A DNA stretch of 63,843 nt from Candidatus Woesearchaeota archaeon (GCA_003599055.1 QZIM01000014.1:1-63843), one strand, 5' to 3'. Counted from the first letter of the stretch, positions 17,024 to 25,826 are shown. Made by a program: numbers and translations. Notes: generated by a model from the sequence alone, not told the origin.

Positions 17024-17326
17024 TCTTCCCGCGTCTCTGTCCAGTTGGAGGTTTATCAGGTAGCACGTGGTTTTTTCGACTTTTTCCATCCTTTCCGCCA
17101 GCGCGGTGAAAGCGGTATCGTCGGTTTCCACAATGACTTTTTCTGGACTGGTATCTGCGGTAACGAGCATAACGTCCTGCAGTGGCGGCGTTTGTGCCGG
17201 AATTGCTCGCGGCTGCCGAAGTTCGGTTACTTTACCGGTGACTGCGCTGTTCCCGATGCTTGCCATCAGGGCGAGTGCGATTGCCGCGACTCCAAACAGC
17301 GCCCAAAGCGAGACTTTTTCGCTCAT
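16973..17326 (-). CDS. hypothetical membrane-anchored protein
   Basis: MSEKVSLWALFGVAAIALALMASIGNSAV signal-anchor; overlaps 3' end of convergent gene. Confidence 0.45.
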   Translation of the reverse strand: MSEKVSLWALFGVAAIALALMASIGNSAVTGKVTELRQPRAIPAQTPPLQDVMLVTADTSPEKVIVETDDTAFTALAERMEKVEKTTCYLINLQLDRDAGRLTPPELISTTCPRWLH

Positions 17327-17383
17327 AAGGGTATATGGTGGGGCTTCTACTTCAAGGTATGGTCTGTATTGTACGTACTTCTG

Positions 17384-17422
17384 TACTTCGATGGGAAATA
17401 AGGGGGTCTCCTGCGAAGCATC
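17384..17422 (+). repeat. 39-bp direct repeat, copy 1
   Basis: tacttcgatgggaaataagggggtctcctgcgaagcatc. Confidence 0.9.
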
Positions 17423-17500
17423 TGCGGTCTCTGGGACCGAGCTGTGGCGAGTGCCCCAATGGTTTGGGGTTCTAGCACTTTGAAAAAGGGCTAGCTGGCA

Positions 17501-17539
17501 TACTTCGATGGGAAATAAGGGGGTCTCCTGCGAAGCATC
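17501..17539 (+). repeat. 39-bp direct repeat, copy 2
   Basis: tacttcgatgggaaataagggggtctcctgcgaagcatc. Confidence 0.9.
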
Positions 17540-17606
17540 GGAGGGCGTGTTCAAGAAAAGCTTATAATAGTGCAAACGATGATGGTTTAAGAGTAAAGGT
17601 GAGCAA

Positions 17607-18950
17607 ATGACAATCGAGATTATTCCTGTTGGCGGCTGGGGCGAGATTGGCCGGAATATGACTGCGGTAAGGGTGGGTGATGATGTGGTTATTTTTGATA
17701 TGGGGCTTCATATGCCGAATTATATCGCGTTGACTGATTCTGAGATTGGGGATACGGAGAAGCGAACCGAAGCTGCCCTCAAAAAGGCTGACGCGATTCC
17801 GCGTGATGAGCAGATAAGGGATTTGCGGCCGCTTGTGCGGGCGATTGTGGTGACGCACGCGCATCTTGACCATATTGGCGCAGTGCCGTATTTGGCAAAT
17901 AAGTACAACGCGCCGGTGATTGTGACACCGTTTAGCGCTTCGATTTTGCGCGGCATCATTAAGGACGAGAAGTTGCAGATGAAAAATGATATTATTGAGC
18001 TTCGCCCCGGCCAGTCGACAATTCTTGACGGCGGGCTGAAGTTGGAGTTTGTGCACATCACGCATTCAACGCCGCAGACGATTATGGCAGTGCTCCACAC
18101 GCCAAGCGGTGCAGTTGTTTATGGTAATGATTACAAGATGGATATGAATCCGACGTTGGGCAAGCCGGTGAATATTGAGCAGTTGCGAAAGCTGGGTGAT
18201 AAGGGTGTTCTTGCATTGATTCAGGATTGTTTGTATGCAAGGGAGCAGCGAAAGACGCCGAGCGAGCAGGTGGCAAAGGAGATGTTAAAGGATGTTTTGT
18301 TGGATGTAGACAGCAAGGGCCACGCGCTTATTGTGACGACGTTCGCAAGCCATATTGCGCGCTTAAAGTCGATTGCGGAGTGCGGAAGGGCGCTGAAGCG
18401 AAAGACGATTTTTATGGGACGGAGTGTTGCAAAGTATTGTTATGCGGCAAAAGAGGCAGGGGTTGCGGACCTGTTCAGGGAGGCGGAAATTCTGAAATAT
18501 TCACGGCAGATTAAGCGAAGGCTGCGGGAGATTCAGGTAAAGGGGCGGGAGAAATATTTGCTGGTTGTTTCCGGTCATCAGGGAGAGCCAAAGAGCGCGC
18601 TTGCAAAGATGCTGAGTGGGTTTTACGCGTGGCGGTGGTCAGGCGGGGACCACGTGATTTTTTCTTCGCATATCATTCCTGCAGATATCAACAGGAAGCA
18701 GCGTGCCGAGATGGAGGAGAAGCTTGCTGCGCTTGGTGTTCGGATGTTTAAGGACATTCACGTCTCAGGGCACAGTTCGCGCGAGGACTTAAGGGATATG
18801 CTCCGCCTCCTGCGGCCAAGGCACGTGTTCCCGACGCACGGTGAGAGGGAAATGATGAATGCGTTTAATTCTTTGGCGCAGGAAGAGAAGTACCAGTTAG
18901 GAAAGACATTGCACCCACTGGTCGTGGGCGAAAGAAAAACAGTTGAGTGA
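17607..18950 (+). CDS. rnj: ribonuclease J-type beta-CASP metallo-beta-lactamase
   Basis: IEIIPVGGWGEIGRNMTAV; VVTHAHLDHIGAVPYL; VVSGHQGEPKSALAKM; HVSGHSSREDLRDMLRLLRPRHVFPTHGE. Confidence 0.93.
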   Translation: MTIEIIPVGGWGEIGRNMTAVRVGDDVVIFDMGLHMPNYIALTDSEIGDTEKRTEAALKKADAIPRDEQIRDLRPLVRAIVVTHAHLDHIGAVPYLANKYNAPVIVTPFSASILRGIIKDEKLQMKNDIIELRPGQSTILDGGLKLEFVHITHSTPQTIMAVLHTPSGAVVYGNDYKMDMNPTLGKPVNIEQLRKLGDKGVLALIQDCLYAREQRKTPSEQVAKEMLKDVLLDVDSKGHALIVTTFASHIARLKSIAECGRALKRKTIFMGRSVAKYCYAAKEAGVADLFREAEILKYSRQIKRRLREIQVKGREKYLLVVSGHQGEPKSALAKMLSGFYAWRWSGGDHVIFSSHIIPADINRKQRAEMEEKLAALGVRMFKDIHVSGHSSREDLRDMLRLLRPRHVFPTHGEREMMNAFNSLAQEEKYQLGKTLHPLVVGERKTVE

Positions 18951-19089
18951 TGAATAGCGAACCTGGTTTTGCGACATCGTTGGATGGAGAGAAGAGTCTT
19001 AGTTATGTTCGCGAAGCGAACATTTTGTGATTTGCTTCTCGACAGGAAACGAGGAGCAATTGATGGAACTTCCAAAGTTTCATGACTGT

Positions 19090-19181
19090 ATGCGTTTAAT
19101 TCTTTGGCGCAGGAAGAGAAGTACCAGTTAGGAAAGACATTGCACCCGCTCATTGTGGGCGAAAGAAAGACCGTTGAGTGA
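19090..19181 (+). repeat. duplicate of the 3' terminal 92 bp of the RNase J gene
   Basis: 86/92 identical to 18859..18950 including the stop codon; offset 231 bp. Confidence 0.92.
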
Positions 19182-19194
19182 GCAGCGCTGTCTG

Positions 19195-19270
19195 GAACAC
19201 TGATAACTGACGACTGAGCACGAATAACGAACGACCAATACCAAATCACCAACGGCCAACCATCGGCCGT
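19195..19270 (+). repeat. heptanucleotide repeat tract (copy C)
   Basis: aacactg|ataactg|acgactg|agcacga|ataacga|acgacca|ataccaa|atcacca|acggcca|accatcg. Confidence 0.8.
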
Positions 19271-19344
19271 CACCTTCCCCACTACTCGAGTATAGTAAAA
19301 TATTTAAAGGCGGTGCCGCGTGGCGGACGATAAAGGGGACACAA

Positions 19345-20091
19345 ATGAAACTGACACTCGCCGACCCGATTTTGCTCAAGGACAGCATTACCGTTATTTC
19401 TGAATTGGTTAGTGAGGCAAGGTTCAAGCTCTCGCGTGATGGCGTGGAGCTTGTCGCAATGGACCCTGCGAATGTGGCAATGGTGATTTTCAGGCTGCTT
19501 TCAAGCAGTTTTACCGAATATGATATTGACCAGGATATGCAAATCGGGGTGAACCTTGCAAATCTGAAGCAGATTTTGCGAAGGGCATCTGCAAGTGACA
19601 TTATCACGCTTGAGGTAACGGGCGACAATAAGCTGCAAATTCAGCTCAAGGGCTCATCAACAAGGACGTTTAGTTTGCCCTTAATCGAGCTTGATGAGAA
19701 AGAACAGCGTATTCCGCAGCTCAGTTTCCCTGTGTGCATTACAACGCACAGTCAAATCCTAACCGATGCGGTGGCTGATGCGGATGTGGTTGCGGAAAGC
19801 GTGACGTTCGCAGCAGAGCCGGAGAAATTCAGTATTGCCGCAGAGGGCGACTTGTCAAAGGCGCACGTGGAGATGAAATCAGGCGACCAGACAAAGATTC
19901 AGTCAGAAAGCACGGCAAAGATTAAGTCAAAATATTCTATTGAGTATCTGAAAAAGATGCTAAGCGCATCAAAGCTTGCGGGCGAGGTGGGGATTTTCTT
20001 CAATCAGGATTACCCGCTCAAGCTTGAGTACAAGGCAGTGGATAAGCTGCTGTTGAGCTTTATTTTGGCGCCCCGCGTCGAGAACGATTAG
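19345..20091 (+). CDS. pcn: DNA polymerase sliding clamp (PCNA)
   Basis: MKLTLADPILLKDSITVISELVSEARFKLSRDGVELVAMDPANVAMV. Confidence 0.96.
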   Translation: MKLTLADPILLKDSITVISELVSEARFKLSRDGVELVAMDPANVAMVIFRLLSSSFTEYDIDQDMQIGVNLANLKQILRRASASDIITLEVTGDNKLQIQLKGSSTRTFSLPLIELDEKEQRIPQLSFPVCITTHSQILTDAVADADVVAESVTFAAEPEKFSIAAEGDLSKAHVEMKSGDQTKIQSESTAKIKSKYSIEYLKKMLSASKLAGEVGIFFNQDYPLKLEYKAVDKLLLSFILAPRVEND

Positions 20092-20182
20092 GGCAAAAAG
20101 CATAGCTTTTTAAAGGGACCTTCGTTTTGTCAGGGGTAGACAGACGATACGAATTCTACGATCGTTTTGGAGGAGAAGTAAA

Positions 20183-20335
20183 ATGAGTAATTTTGGTGGA
20201 AATTTTGGCGGCCCGCGTGAAATGCACAAGGCCAAGTGTTCCGAGTGTGGCAAGGACTGTGAAGTTCCGTTCAAGCCGCGCGAGGGTAAGCCGGTCTTTT
20301 GCCGCGAGTGCTTCAGAAACAAGAAGCCGATGTAA
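20183..20335 (+). CDS. small zinc-binding protein (50 aa, CxxC...CxxC)
   Basis: MSNFGGNFGGPREMHKAKCSECGKDCEVPFKPREGKPVFCRECFRNKKPM; strong aggag RBS; below ORF-track length cutoff. Confidence 0.8.
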   Translation: MSNFGGNFGGPREMHKAKCSECGKDCEVPFKPREGKPVFCRECFRNKKPM

Positions 20336-20492
20336 TTGATGTTTCTTTTTTTTCCTTTCTATTTTCTGATTTTTTTTTGGTTGTGGCAAGTCCGTCAAAT
20401 AAGGGAACAGTATCCGCTAATGGTTTACTGAATGATTCAAGCGGGACTTGCGGGATAGCCAATCCATACAAAGTTTATTGTTTCAGTCTTCG

Positions 20493-21806
20493 TCAAACTG
20501 TTGTTTTGCGTGCTTCTTCAAGGAGGACGTGTTTGAAGTCATCGCCGTAGCGCCGGACAAAAAGGTCGCGGTCCTGTTTGGGGACGCGGATGCGCAGGGC
20601 GTAAAAGGAGTCTACTTTTTCGCGGATGGAATCGTAGTGTTTTGGGCGCAGTTCGCGCAATGTGGTTGTTCTGCGGCCGTTGTCGTAAAGGGGGACGTCT
20701 GCTGCTTTGATTTTGGACGGCTCGGGGGGAAGGCAGACGATGCAGGGGGTTCCGGTTCGTTCGCGAAGGCGGTCTTCAAGGGCAGTGAGCGCGCGGGGTG
20801 GTTTGTATGCTTCGCTGAGTTCTTGGAGTTCTTGGGGTGAGAGGACAAAGACGCGCTCTCCGTTAATCGAGTCACATTGGTATTCTGCGAGTTTGAGGGC
20901 AATTGCGGGCGAGTAGGGGTCTCGGGTGAGGAACGGCCGCATGGCGTCGCGAACGTCGCGGCTTTTTGCCTTGTCGTGTCCGTTGTTGATTGCGTGTTCA
21001 AGGGCTCCTTCGCTCATGTCCCAAATGGAGTCAGGAGCGATGATTCCTGAGTTAATGGCAAGTTCTACGGCGCGTTGGATGTGTCTGCCGTACGCGATGC
21101 TTTCGGGGCACAGGTACACGTTGAGGTACATATCAAAGTAGAAGTGTTGCATTGCGCAAAGGAGGGTGACCGGGTCGTCGAGTTGTTTTTCTCCTTTTTT
21201 GAGCTCAACGCCGATGCCGTCGTAGAAGGTGAAGTGTTTGATGAGGCGCTCCCAGCTTGGGGGGAGGTGCGGGTAGCCGACCATGTCTGCGTCTTTGAGG
21301 GTGTAGCCGAGCTTGTCTGCGCCAAGGGTTTTGTCCGTGATGATTTTGTGGGTGGGGTTTGTCTCGTTGACAAGGGAGACGAGGTTGGCAAAGTCAACGC
21401 GGTAAAGTTCAAGGCAGTCGCGAAGGGTTCTGCCTTCGCTGTCTCGTTCGGGGTCTTCAAGAAGGTGAAGGGCGCGTGTCTTGTGGTCAACGCCGGTGAT
21501 TTCGCGAAGGACGTATTCGACGACGTGCGAGAAGGGTGGGTGGCCGAGGTCGTGGAGTTTGGCAAAGTTGACAAGGTCTTTGCGGGGTCCGGGGAGGCGT
21601 TCTTTTTTCTCAAGGATGCGGCAGATTTTATCGGTAATGCCTGCGACAAGGCCGCAGTGGTCGTAACGCGTGTGGCTTGCGCTGGGGTGGATTGCTTCTA
21701 TTTGGCCAAGCTGTTTGTGTCCTCGCTGGCGCTGAAGGACCGGATGGTTGAGGACCGGGTCTTCATCAGGAGAAACGTTGTAGTGCCAAAGCGTGTCGTG
21801 AGGCAT
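20493..21806 (-). CDS. HD-superfamily phosphohydrolase (COG1078/dNTPase-like)
   Basis: SASHTRYDHCGLVAGITDKI; VNFAKLHDLGHPPFSHVVEYVL (HD). Confidence 0.88.
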   Translation of the reverse strand: MPHDTLWHYNVSPDEDPVLNHPVLQRQRGHKQLGQIEAIHPSASHTRYDHCGLVAGITDKICRILEKKERLPGPRKDLVNFAKLHDLGHPPFSHVVEYVLREITGVDHKTRALHLLEDPERDSEGRTLRDCLELYRVDFANLVSLVNETNPTHKIITDKTLGADKLGYTLKDADMVGYPHLPPSWERLIKHFTFYDGIGVELKKGEKQLDDPVTLLCAMQHFYFDMYLNVYLCPESIAYGRHIQRAVELAINSGIIAPDSIWDMSEGALEHAINNGHDKAKSRDVRDAMRPFLTRDPYSPAIALKLAEYQCDSINGERVFVLSPQELQELSEAYKPPRALTALEDRLRERTGTPCIVCLPPEPSKIKAADVPLYDNGRRTTTLRELRPKHYDSIREKVDSFYALRIRVPKQDRDLFVRRYGDDFKHVLLEEARKTTV

Positions 21807-21916
21807 AAGGGGGCGGTCATTGTTGGTTATTTAAGGATTCATACACCCCAATGCGTGCTCTGGAATTTGTATGTTTGACCAAATCCTTTTTAAAAAGAGG
21901 AATTTTGGAGAAGGGT

Positions 21917-22765
21917 ATGGACTTCATTCGGCTGCTGCGCCCGCATCAGTGGTACAAGAACGTGTTGGTTTTTCTTGCCGTGATTTTTTCAGGGAGTTTG
22001 TTTGATGTTGCCGCGTGGGTTGCTGCAGGTGTTGGTTTTGTTGCGCTTTGCGCATTATCGTCAAGTACGTACGTCATTAATGATATTGCTGACAGAAGGG
22101 CGGACCGTTTGAATCCTGAGAAGGCAGGGCGACCGATTGCGTCAGGAAAAGTCAGTGTTCTGTTTGCGTCTGTGCTTTCGCTGATTTCTGCAGGTGTTGG
22201 TTTTGCAGTGGTATTGCTTCTGCCCGTCTCGGCAGTTATCACTGCAGTGTTATTTTTTATCCTGTGCCAGCTGTACACGTTTTGGCTGAAATCCGAGCCG
22301 TTTGCGGATGTTATTGTGATTGCGGTGAATTTTGTGTTGCGGGCGGTTCTTGGCGCGTTTGCAATTAATGTATGGGTAAGCCCGTGGCTTGTCGCAGGTG
22401 TGTTCTTTTTGGCGCTGTTTCTTATTTTGGGAAAGCGGCGGTCCGAGATGGTGTTTTTGGGAAAGCGCGCGCAATTGGCACGGGCATCCCTGCGTGGCTA
22501 TTCGCAAGAGCTCATAAGAAGTCTCAGTACTGTTGCAACGGCGTGCCTTGTGATGTCGTATACGCTTTTCGTGTTTTTCGGCCTGCACCCAGGGTTGTAT
22601 GTCACGCTTCCGGTCGCGCTCTACGCGGTTTTTCGCTATGAGAAATTTATCGGTGAAGGCAGCGTTATTGCGCGGCACCCGCATTTGGTGTTCAAAGACG
22701 CAAGGATGTTAATCGCAATTGTTCTTTGGCTGGCACTGACGCTGTTCGTGCTGTATTATTTCTGA
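21917..22765 (+). CDS. UbiA-family prenyltransferase (decaprenyl-phosphate phosphoribosyltransferase-like)
   Basis: RLLRPHQWYKNVLVF; SSTYVINDIADRRADRLNPEKAGRPIASG. Confidence 0.85.
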   Translation: MDFIRLLRPHQWYKNVLVFLAVIFSGSLFDVAAWVAAGVGFVALCALSSSTYVINDIADRRADRLNPEKAGRPIASGKVSVLFASVLSLISAGVGFAVVLLLPVSAVITAVLFFILCQLYTFWLKSEPFADVIVIAVNFVLRAVLGAFAINVWVSPWLVAGVFFLALFLILGKRRSEMVFLGKRAQLARASLRGYSQELIRSLSTVATACLVMSYTLFVFFGLHPGLYVTLPVALYAVFRYEKFIGEGSVIARHPHLVFKDARMLIAIVLWLALTLFVLYYF

Positions 22766-22803
22766 CAACTGATAACCGATAACTGAAAACCAATAATCAA
22801 CTT
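22762..22803 (+). repeat. heptanucleotide repeat tract (copy D)
   Basis: tgacaac|tgataac|cgataac|tgaaaac|caataat|caacttc. Confidence 0.8.
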
Positions 22804-22807
22804 CGTG

Positions 22808-23272
22808 TTACCGCTTGCTCCCAAAGTAGAACATCTTCTGGATGTCAACGTCGGATGGTTGGAATTTGCCTTGTCTTGGGTGGTCTTCCTTAACTTCAGG
22901 TTTTAATTCGGCTTGTTTTTCTTTGTGCCGGGGAGTTTCATCCAATGCGCGCGCAGCAACTTGTGCCTTAACGGAATTCAGTTCTCCAATGAGCTGGTTT
23001 ATCGCGTTGCGGAGAACACTGAATTCTTCTTCGTATTTTTTGTTGTGCATTTCGATGAGGAGTTCGATTTTGCGCGAGGTTAAGTCGTCGGTTTGCTGCA
23101 TATGGACGGTGCGGACAGCGGGTTCTTCTTCGCGTATCGTAACGACTGCTCCTTCGCTTTCGTCATAGACGCCTTCTGCTTGTTTGTATGCGTCTTCGCT
23201 GGATGCGGCAAAGTTGTGCTTGCGCAGTTCGCTTGCGAGCTGGTTGATTTTTTGGAGTTTGAGCGCATCCAT
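22808..23272 (-). CDS. conserved hypothetical protein
   Basis: MDALKLQKINQLASELRKHNFAASSEDAYKQAEGVY; ends QKMFYFGSKR. Confidence 0.65.
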   Translation of the reverse strand: MDALKLQKINQLASELRKHNFAASSEDAYKQAEGVYDESEGAVVTIREEEPAVRTVHMQQTDDLTSRKIELLIEMHNKKYEEEFSVLRNAINQLIGELNSVKAQVAARALDETPRHKEKQAELKPEVKEDHPRQGKFQPSDVDIQKMFYFGSKR

Positions 23273-23273
23273 A

Positions 23274-23525
23274 TTAGCGGCCTCCGTCAATGACGAGGTA
23301 GCCGTCTTGGAGGACAAATTTTCTGCCGGTGTGCGGGGGTGGCGGCTGGACCATATGGGGTCGCGGTTCGCGGCGGATGTTGCCAAGGAGAGGAATGCAT
23401 TTTTCGCAGTATGCTTTTTTGCCTTCTTGGCGGGCGATGCAGAATTCGCACGCTTTTTTGCCGCACCAGTTGCAGGTGGCGATGAGGTCTTTGCGGTGTT
23501 TGTCGCAGCGGTCCATGGTTCTCAC
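23274..23525 (-). CDS. small zinc-finger (B-box-like) protein
   Basis: CDKHRKDLIATCNWCGKKACEFCIARQEGKKAYCEKCI. Confidence 0.7.
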   Translation of the reverse strand: MRTMDRCDKHRKDLIATCNWCGKKACEFCIARQEGKKAYCEKCIPLLGNIRREPRPHMVQPPPPHTGRKFVLQDGYLVIDGGR

Positions 23526-24259
23526 AGGTTGATTTGTGCCCCGAAGTTTTCTTTGACGAATTGTGCCATCATGGTGTTGCCGGCAAGGACGTAGCTTTTG
23601 TAGGCGGTTGCAAAGAGTCCTTCGCGAAGGGCTTGGTCGCCAAGTGCGCTAAGCCGTCCTGAGTCGCCGGCAAGTTCGTATGCCTGGGCAGCGTATCCCA
23701 TTTGGCGCTCGCGCAGGGCCTTGTCTCCGACTTCAGCAAGTTTTTGTGTGTTGCCGACCGCTTTGAAGACTTCGATTGCGTGGTCGTATTTTTCTTTGCG
23801 AAGGCAGTCGTCTCCGACGCGGGTTAGTCGTTCCACATCTTTAACAGTAAGAAAGGCCTTGATTGCGTCGCTGGTTTTTCCTTCTTCAAGGCAGCGGTTG
23901 CCGCATTTGAGGAGTTTGTCTGTGTTATCGGCAAGGCGGTAGCAGTCGATTGCGTTGGTGTAAAGACCGACTTTTTCATAGTCTTCGCCCATCGCAGTAA
24001 GCCTGCCTTTGTTGCCGGCAAGGATGTACGCTTTCATTGCGTCTTGGGCTTTTCCTTTGCGCTGGTATTCCTCGCCAAAGGCATTCAGGAGTGCGGAGCG
24101 GGTTTCTTCATCGAACATGGAGAGGTTGATGTTGTCAAGGCCGCGCTCAAGGAGTGCGGGGAGAATTTTGCGGAAGTGGCTGAGCTTTTCTTCTTTTTGC
24201 CGAACAACTTGGGCGCTTTCGGCAGCCGTTGTTACTACCTTTTGCAGAATTTTATCCAT
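23522..24259 (-). CDS. helical-repeat (TPR-like) protein
   Basis: MDKILQKVVTTAAES...; repeated YEKVGLYTNAIDCYRLADNTDKL / LRKEKYDHAIEVFKAVGNTQKL units. Confidence 0.75.
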   Translation of the reverse strand: MDKILQKVVTTAAESAQVVRQKEEKLSHFRKILPALLERGLDNINLSMFDEETRSALLNAFGEEYQRKGKAQDAMKAYILAGNKGRLTAMGEDYEKVGLYTNAIDCYRLADNTDKLLKCGNRCLEEGKTSDAIKAFLTVKDVERLTRVGDDCLRKEKYDHAIEVFKAVGNTQKLAEVGDKALRERQMGYAAQAYELAGDSGRLSALGDQALREGLFATAYKSYVLAGNTMMAQFVKENFGAQINL

Positions 24260-24283
24260 ACACAACACCTCGTTTTTCACACA

Positions 24284-24450
24284 CACCTTTTTATTTTGAC
24301 TTCGTGAAAAATGAGGCCTAGCGGGCCCGCAGGGGTCGCGTAGCCTCGTTTTCACACACACTTTTTATTATGATTTTTTGTGAAAATGAGGCATAGCAAG
24401 CCCGAAGGGGTTGCGTAGCCTCCTTTTACACACGAACTCACACTTTTTAT
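24284..24450 (+). repeat. two tandem hairpin repeats (about 80 bp units)
   Basis: GTGAAAAaTGAGGC...GCCTCgTTTTCAC followed by GTGAAAATGAGGC...GCCTCcTTTTaCAC. Confidence 0.8.
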
Positions 24451-24545
24451 GTTGAATTCAATCGTATGCTGATATATAAATGTTACTTTTTTGTATACTG
24501 GCAGGAAGAAGCTTTTTGAATGAGTGGTGAAACGAAAAGAGAAAC

Positions 24546-24666
24546 ACGGCAGTGGTCTAGTGGTATGATCTGAGCTTCCCAAGCCTTCGAAGGGCGGGTC
24601 CGAGAAGGATCAGCCGCCCGCAGGCGGATAGAGCTTATGGTCCGGGTTCGATTCCCGGCTGCCGTA
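24546..24666 (+). tRNA. tRNA-Gly (CCC), intron-containing (about 50 nt)
   Basis: ACGGCAG/CTGCCGT acceptor, TGGTCTAGTGGTATGAT D-arm, TGAGC-TTCCCAA-GCTTA anticodon arm after intron removal, CCGGGTTCGATTCCCGG T-arm. Confidence 0.85.
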
Positions 24667-24740
24667 TCCGAATGGAGGCGGCAGACGGCGTTGGATAATC
24701 GCTGATGAAGTCAGGGATTATCCGTATCCGGCTGCCGTAT

Positions 24741-25322
24741 ATGCGGCCGATTGTTGCAACCGACATTGATGAAGTGCTCGTTCCGTTTCTTGAGAGTGGT
24801 TTTTTCCCGTGGTATAATGCGCGAAACGGGACTGATTATCAAAGAGAGGATGTGACGCGCAGTTATCGCTTGCACGAGAATTTGGGGAATACGGGCGAGT
24901 ATTGGGTGGGTCAGATGCGCTTATTCTTTTTGGATGGGGGGTTAAGGCGGCTCGGAGTAATGGATAACGCGCAGGAAATGGTGGCGCAGCTTGCAAGAAT
25001 TGCTGACGTTCACGCAGTGACTGCGCGTCCTGTTGAGTGGCACGAGGACACGATGACTCATATGAATGAACATTTTCCGCAGGTTCGGGATACGCATTCG
25101 CTTGAGGCGTATTTGGCGCACGGGAAGAAGGCGCAAAAGTGCCTTGAATTGGATGCACGGGTGATGATTGAGGACAGCAAGGATTATGCGCGGGAATGTG
25201 TTGATGCAGGAGTGCAGGTTATTTTGATGGATGCGCCGTGGAATCAGGGTGCTCTTCCAAGCGGAGTGTATCGGGTGTATTCGTGGCGGGAGATTCCTGC
25301 GCTGGTGCGTCGGTTACTTTAG
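24741..25322 (+). CDS. HAD-like 5' nucleotidase family protein
   Basis: MRPIVATDIDEVLVPFLESGFFPWYNARNGT; HAVTARPVEWHEDTM; VMIEDSKDYARECVDAGVQVIL. Confidence 0.75.
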   Translation: MRPIVATDIDEVLVPFLESGFFPWYNARNGTDYQREDVTRSYRLHENLGNTGEYWVGQMRLFFLDGGLRRLGVMDNAQEMVAQLARIADVHAVTARPVEWHEDTMTHMNEHFPQVRDTHSLEAYLAHGKKAQKCLELDARVMIEDSKDYARECVDAGVQVILMDAPWNQGALPSGVYRVYSWREIPALVRRLL

Positions 25323-25826
25323 ATATTCTGCGGCGACGTACGCGCGGAGCGCGGTAAGGAATGCGGGAGCAAACGAGTCGGGCTGCTTTTGGACAAGTGT
25401 TTGGAGTTCATCAAGGGCAAAATGGCGTAAATACTCTATTTCTGCGGGGTCGATTTTGATGTTGTCGGCGGATAGGTTTTCTGCCGTGGTGTAAATGTGA
25501 AGGCGTTCGTAGGTGGCGGGCCCTTTGTGGTTTGCCGTGACAACGTGCCGCAAGGGGACGGTGGTTCCGATTTCTTCGTGCATTTCTCGGTATGCGCAAG
25601 ATTCGGGCGTTTCTCCGGCAAGGGCTTTTCCGCCGACCGCACAGCACCAGACGCCGGGGAAGGGGTGTTTGTTTGCGCTTCTTTTTGCAAGGAGCAGTTT
25701 GCCGTTTTCGGATGGGATGATGAGGGAGACGTTGTGGGGGAAGAGTCTTTTTTTGAGTTCTGAGCGTGGCCAAACGGCAAGGACGTTGCCGTCCCAGTCT
25801 ATTTCTTCGATGTGTTCTTCAAGCAT
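25314..25826 (-). CDS. Nudix hydrolase (IPP isomerase/YfcD-like)
   Basis: MLEEHIEEIDWDGNVLAVWPRSELKKRLFPHNVSLI; GKALAGETPESCAYREMHEEIGT. Confidence 0.85.
   Translation of the reverse strand: MLEEHIEEIDWDGNVLAVWPRSELKKRLFPHNVSLIIPSENGKLLLAKRSANKHPFPGVWCCAVGGKALAGETPESCAYREMHEEIGTTVPLRHVVTANHKGPATYERLHIYTTAENLSADNIKIDPAEIEYLRHFALDELQTLVQKQPDSFAPAFLTALRAYVAAEYLK

Noticed and set aside
21075-21878. + strand 267-aa ORF
   Set aside because: Antisense of the HD phosphohydrolase with conserved HD motif
24284-24450. Tandem hairpins as a CRISPR remnant
   Set aside because: Only two units, about 80 bp each, structure-conserving divergence and no cas genes
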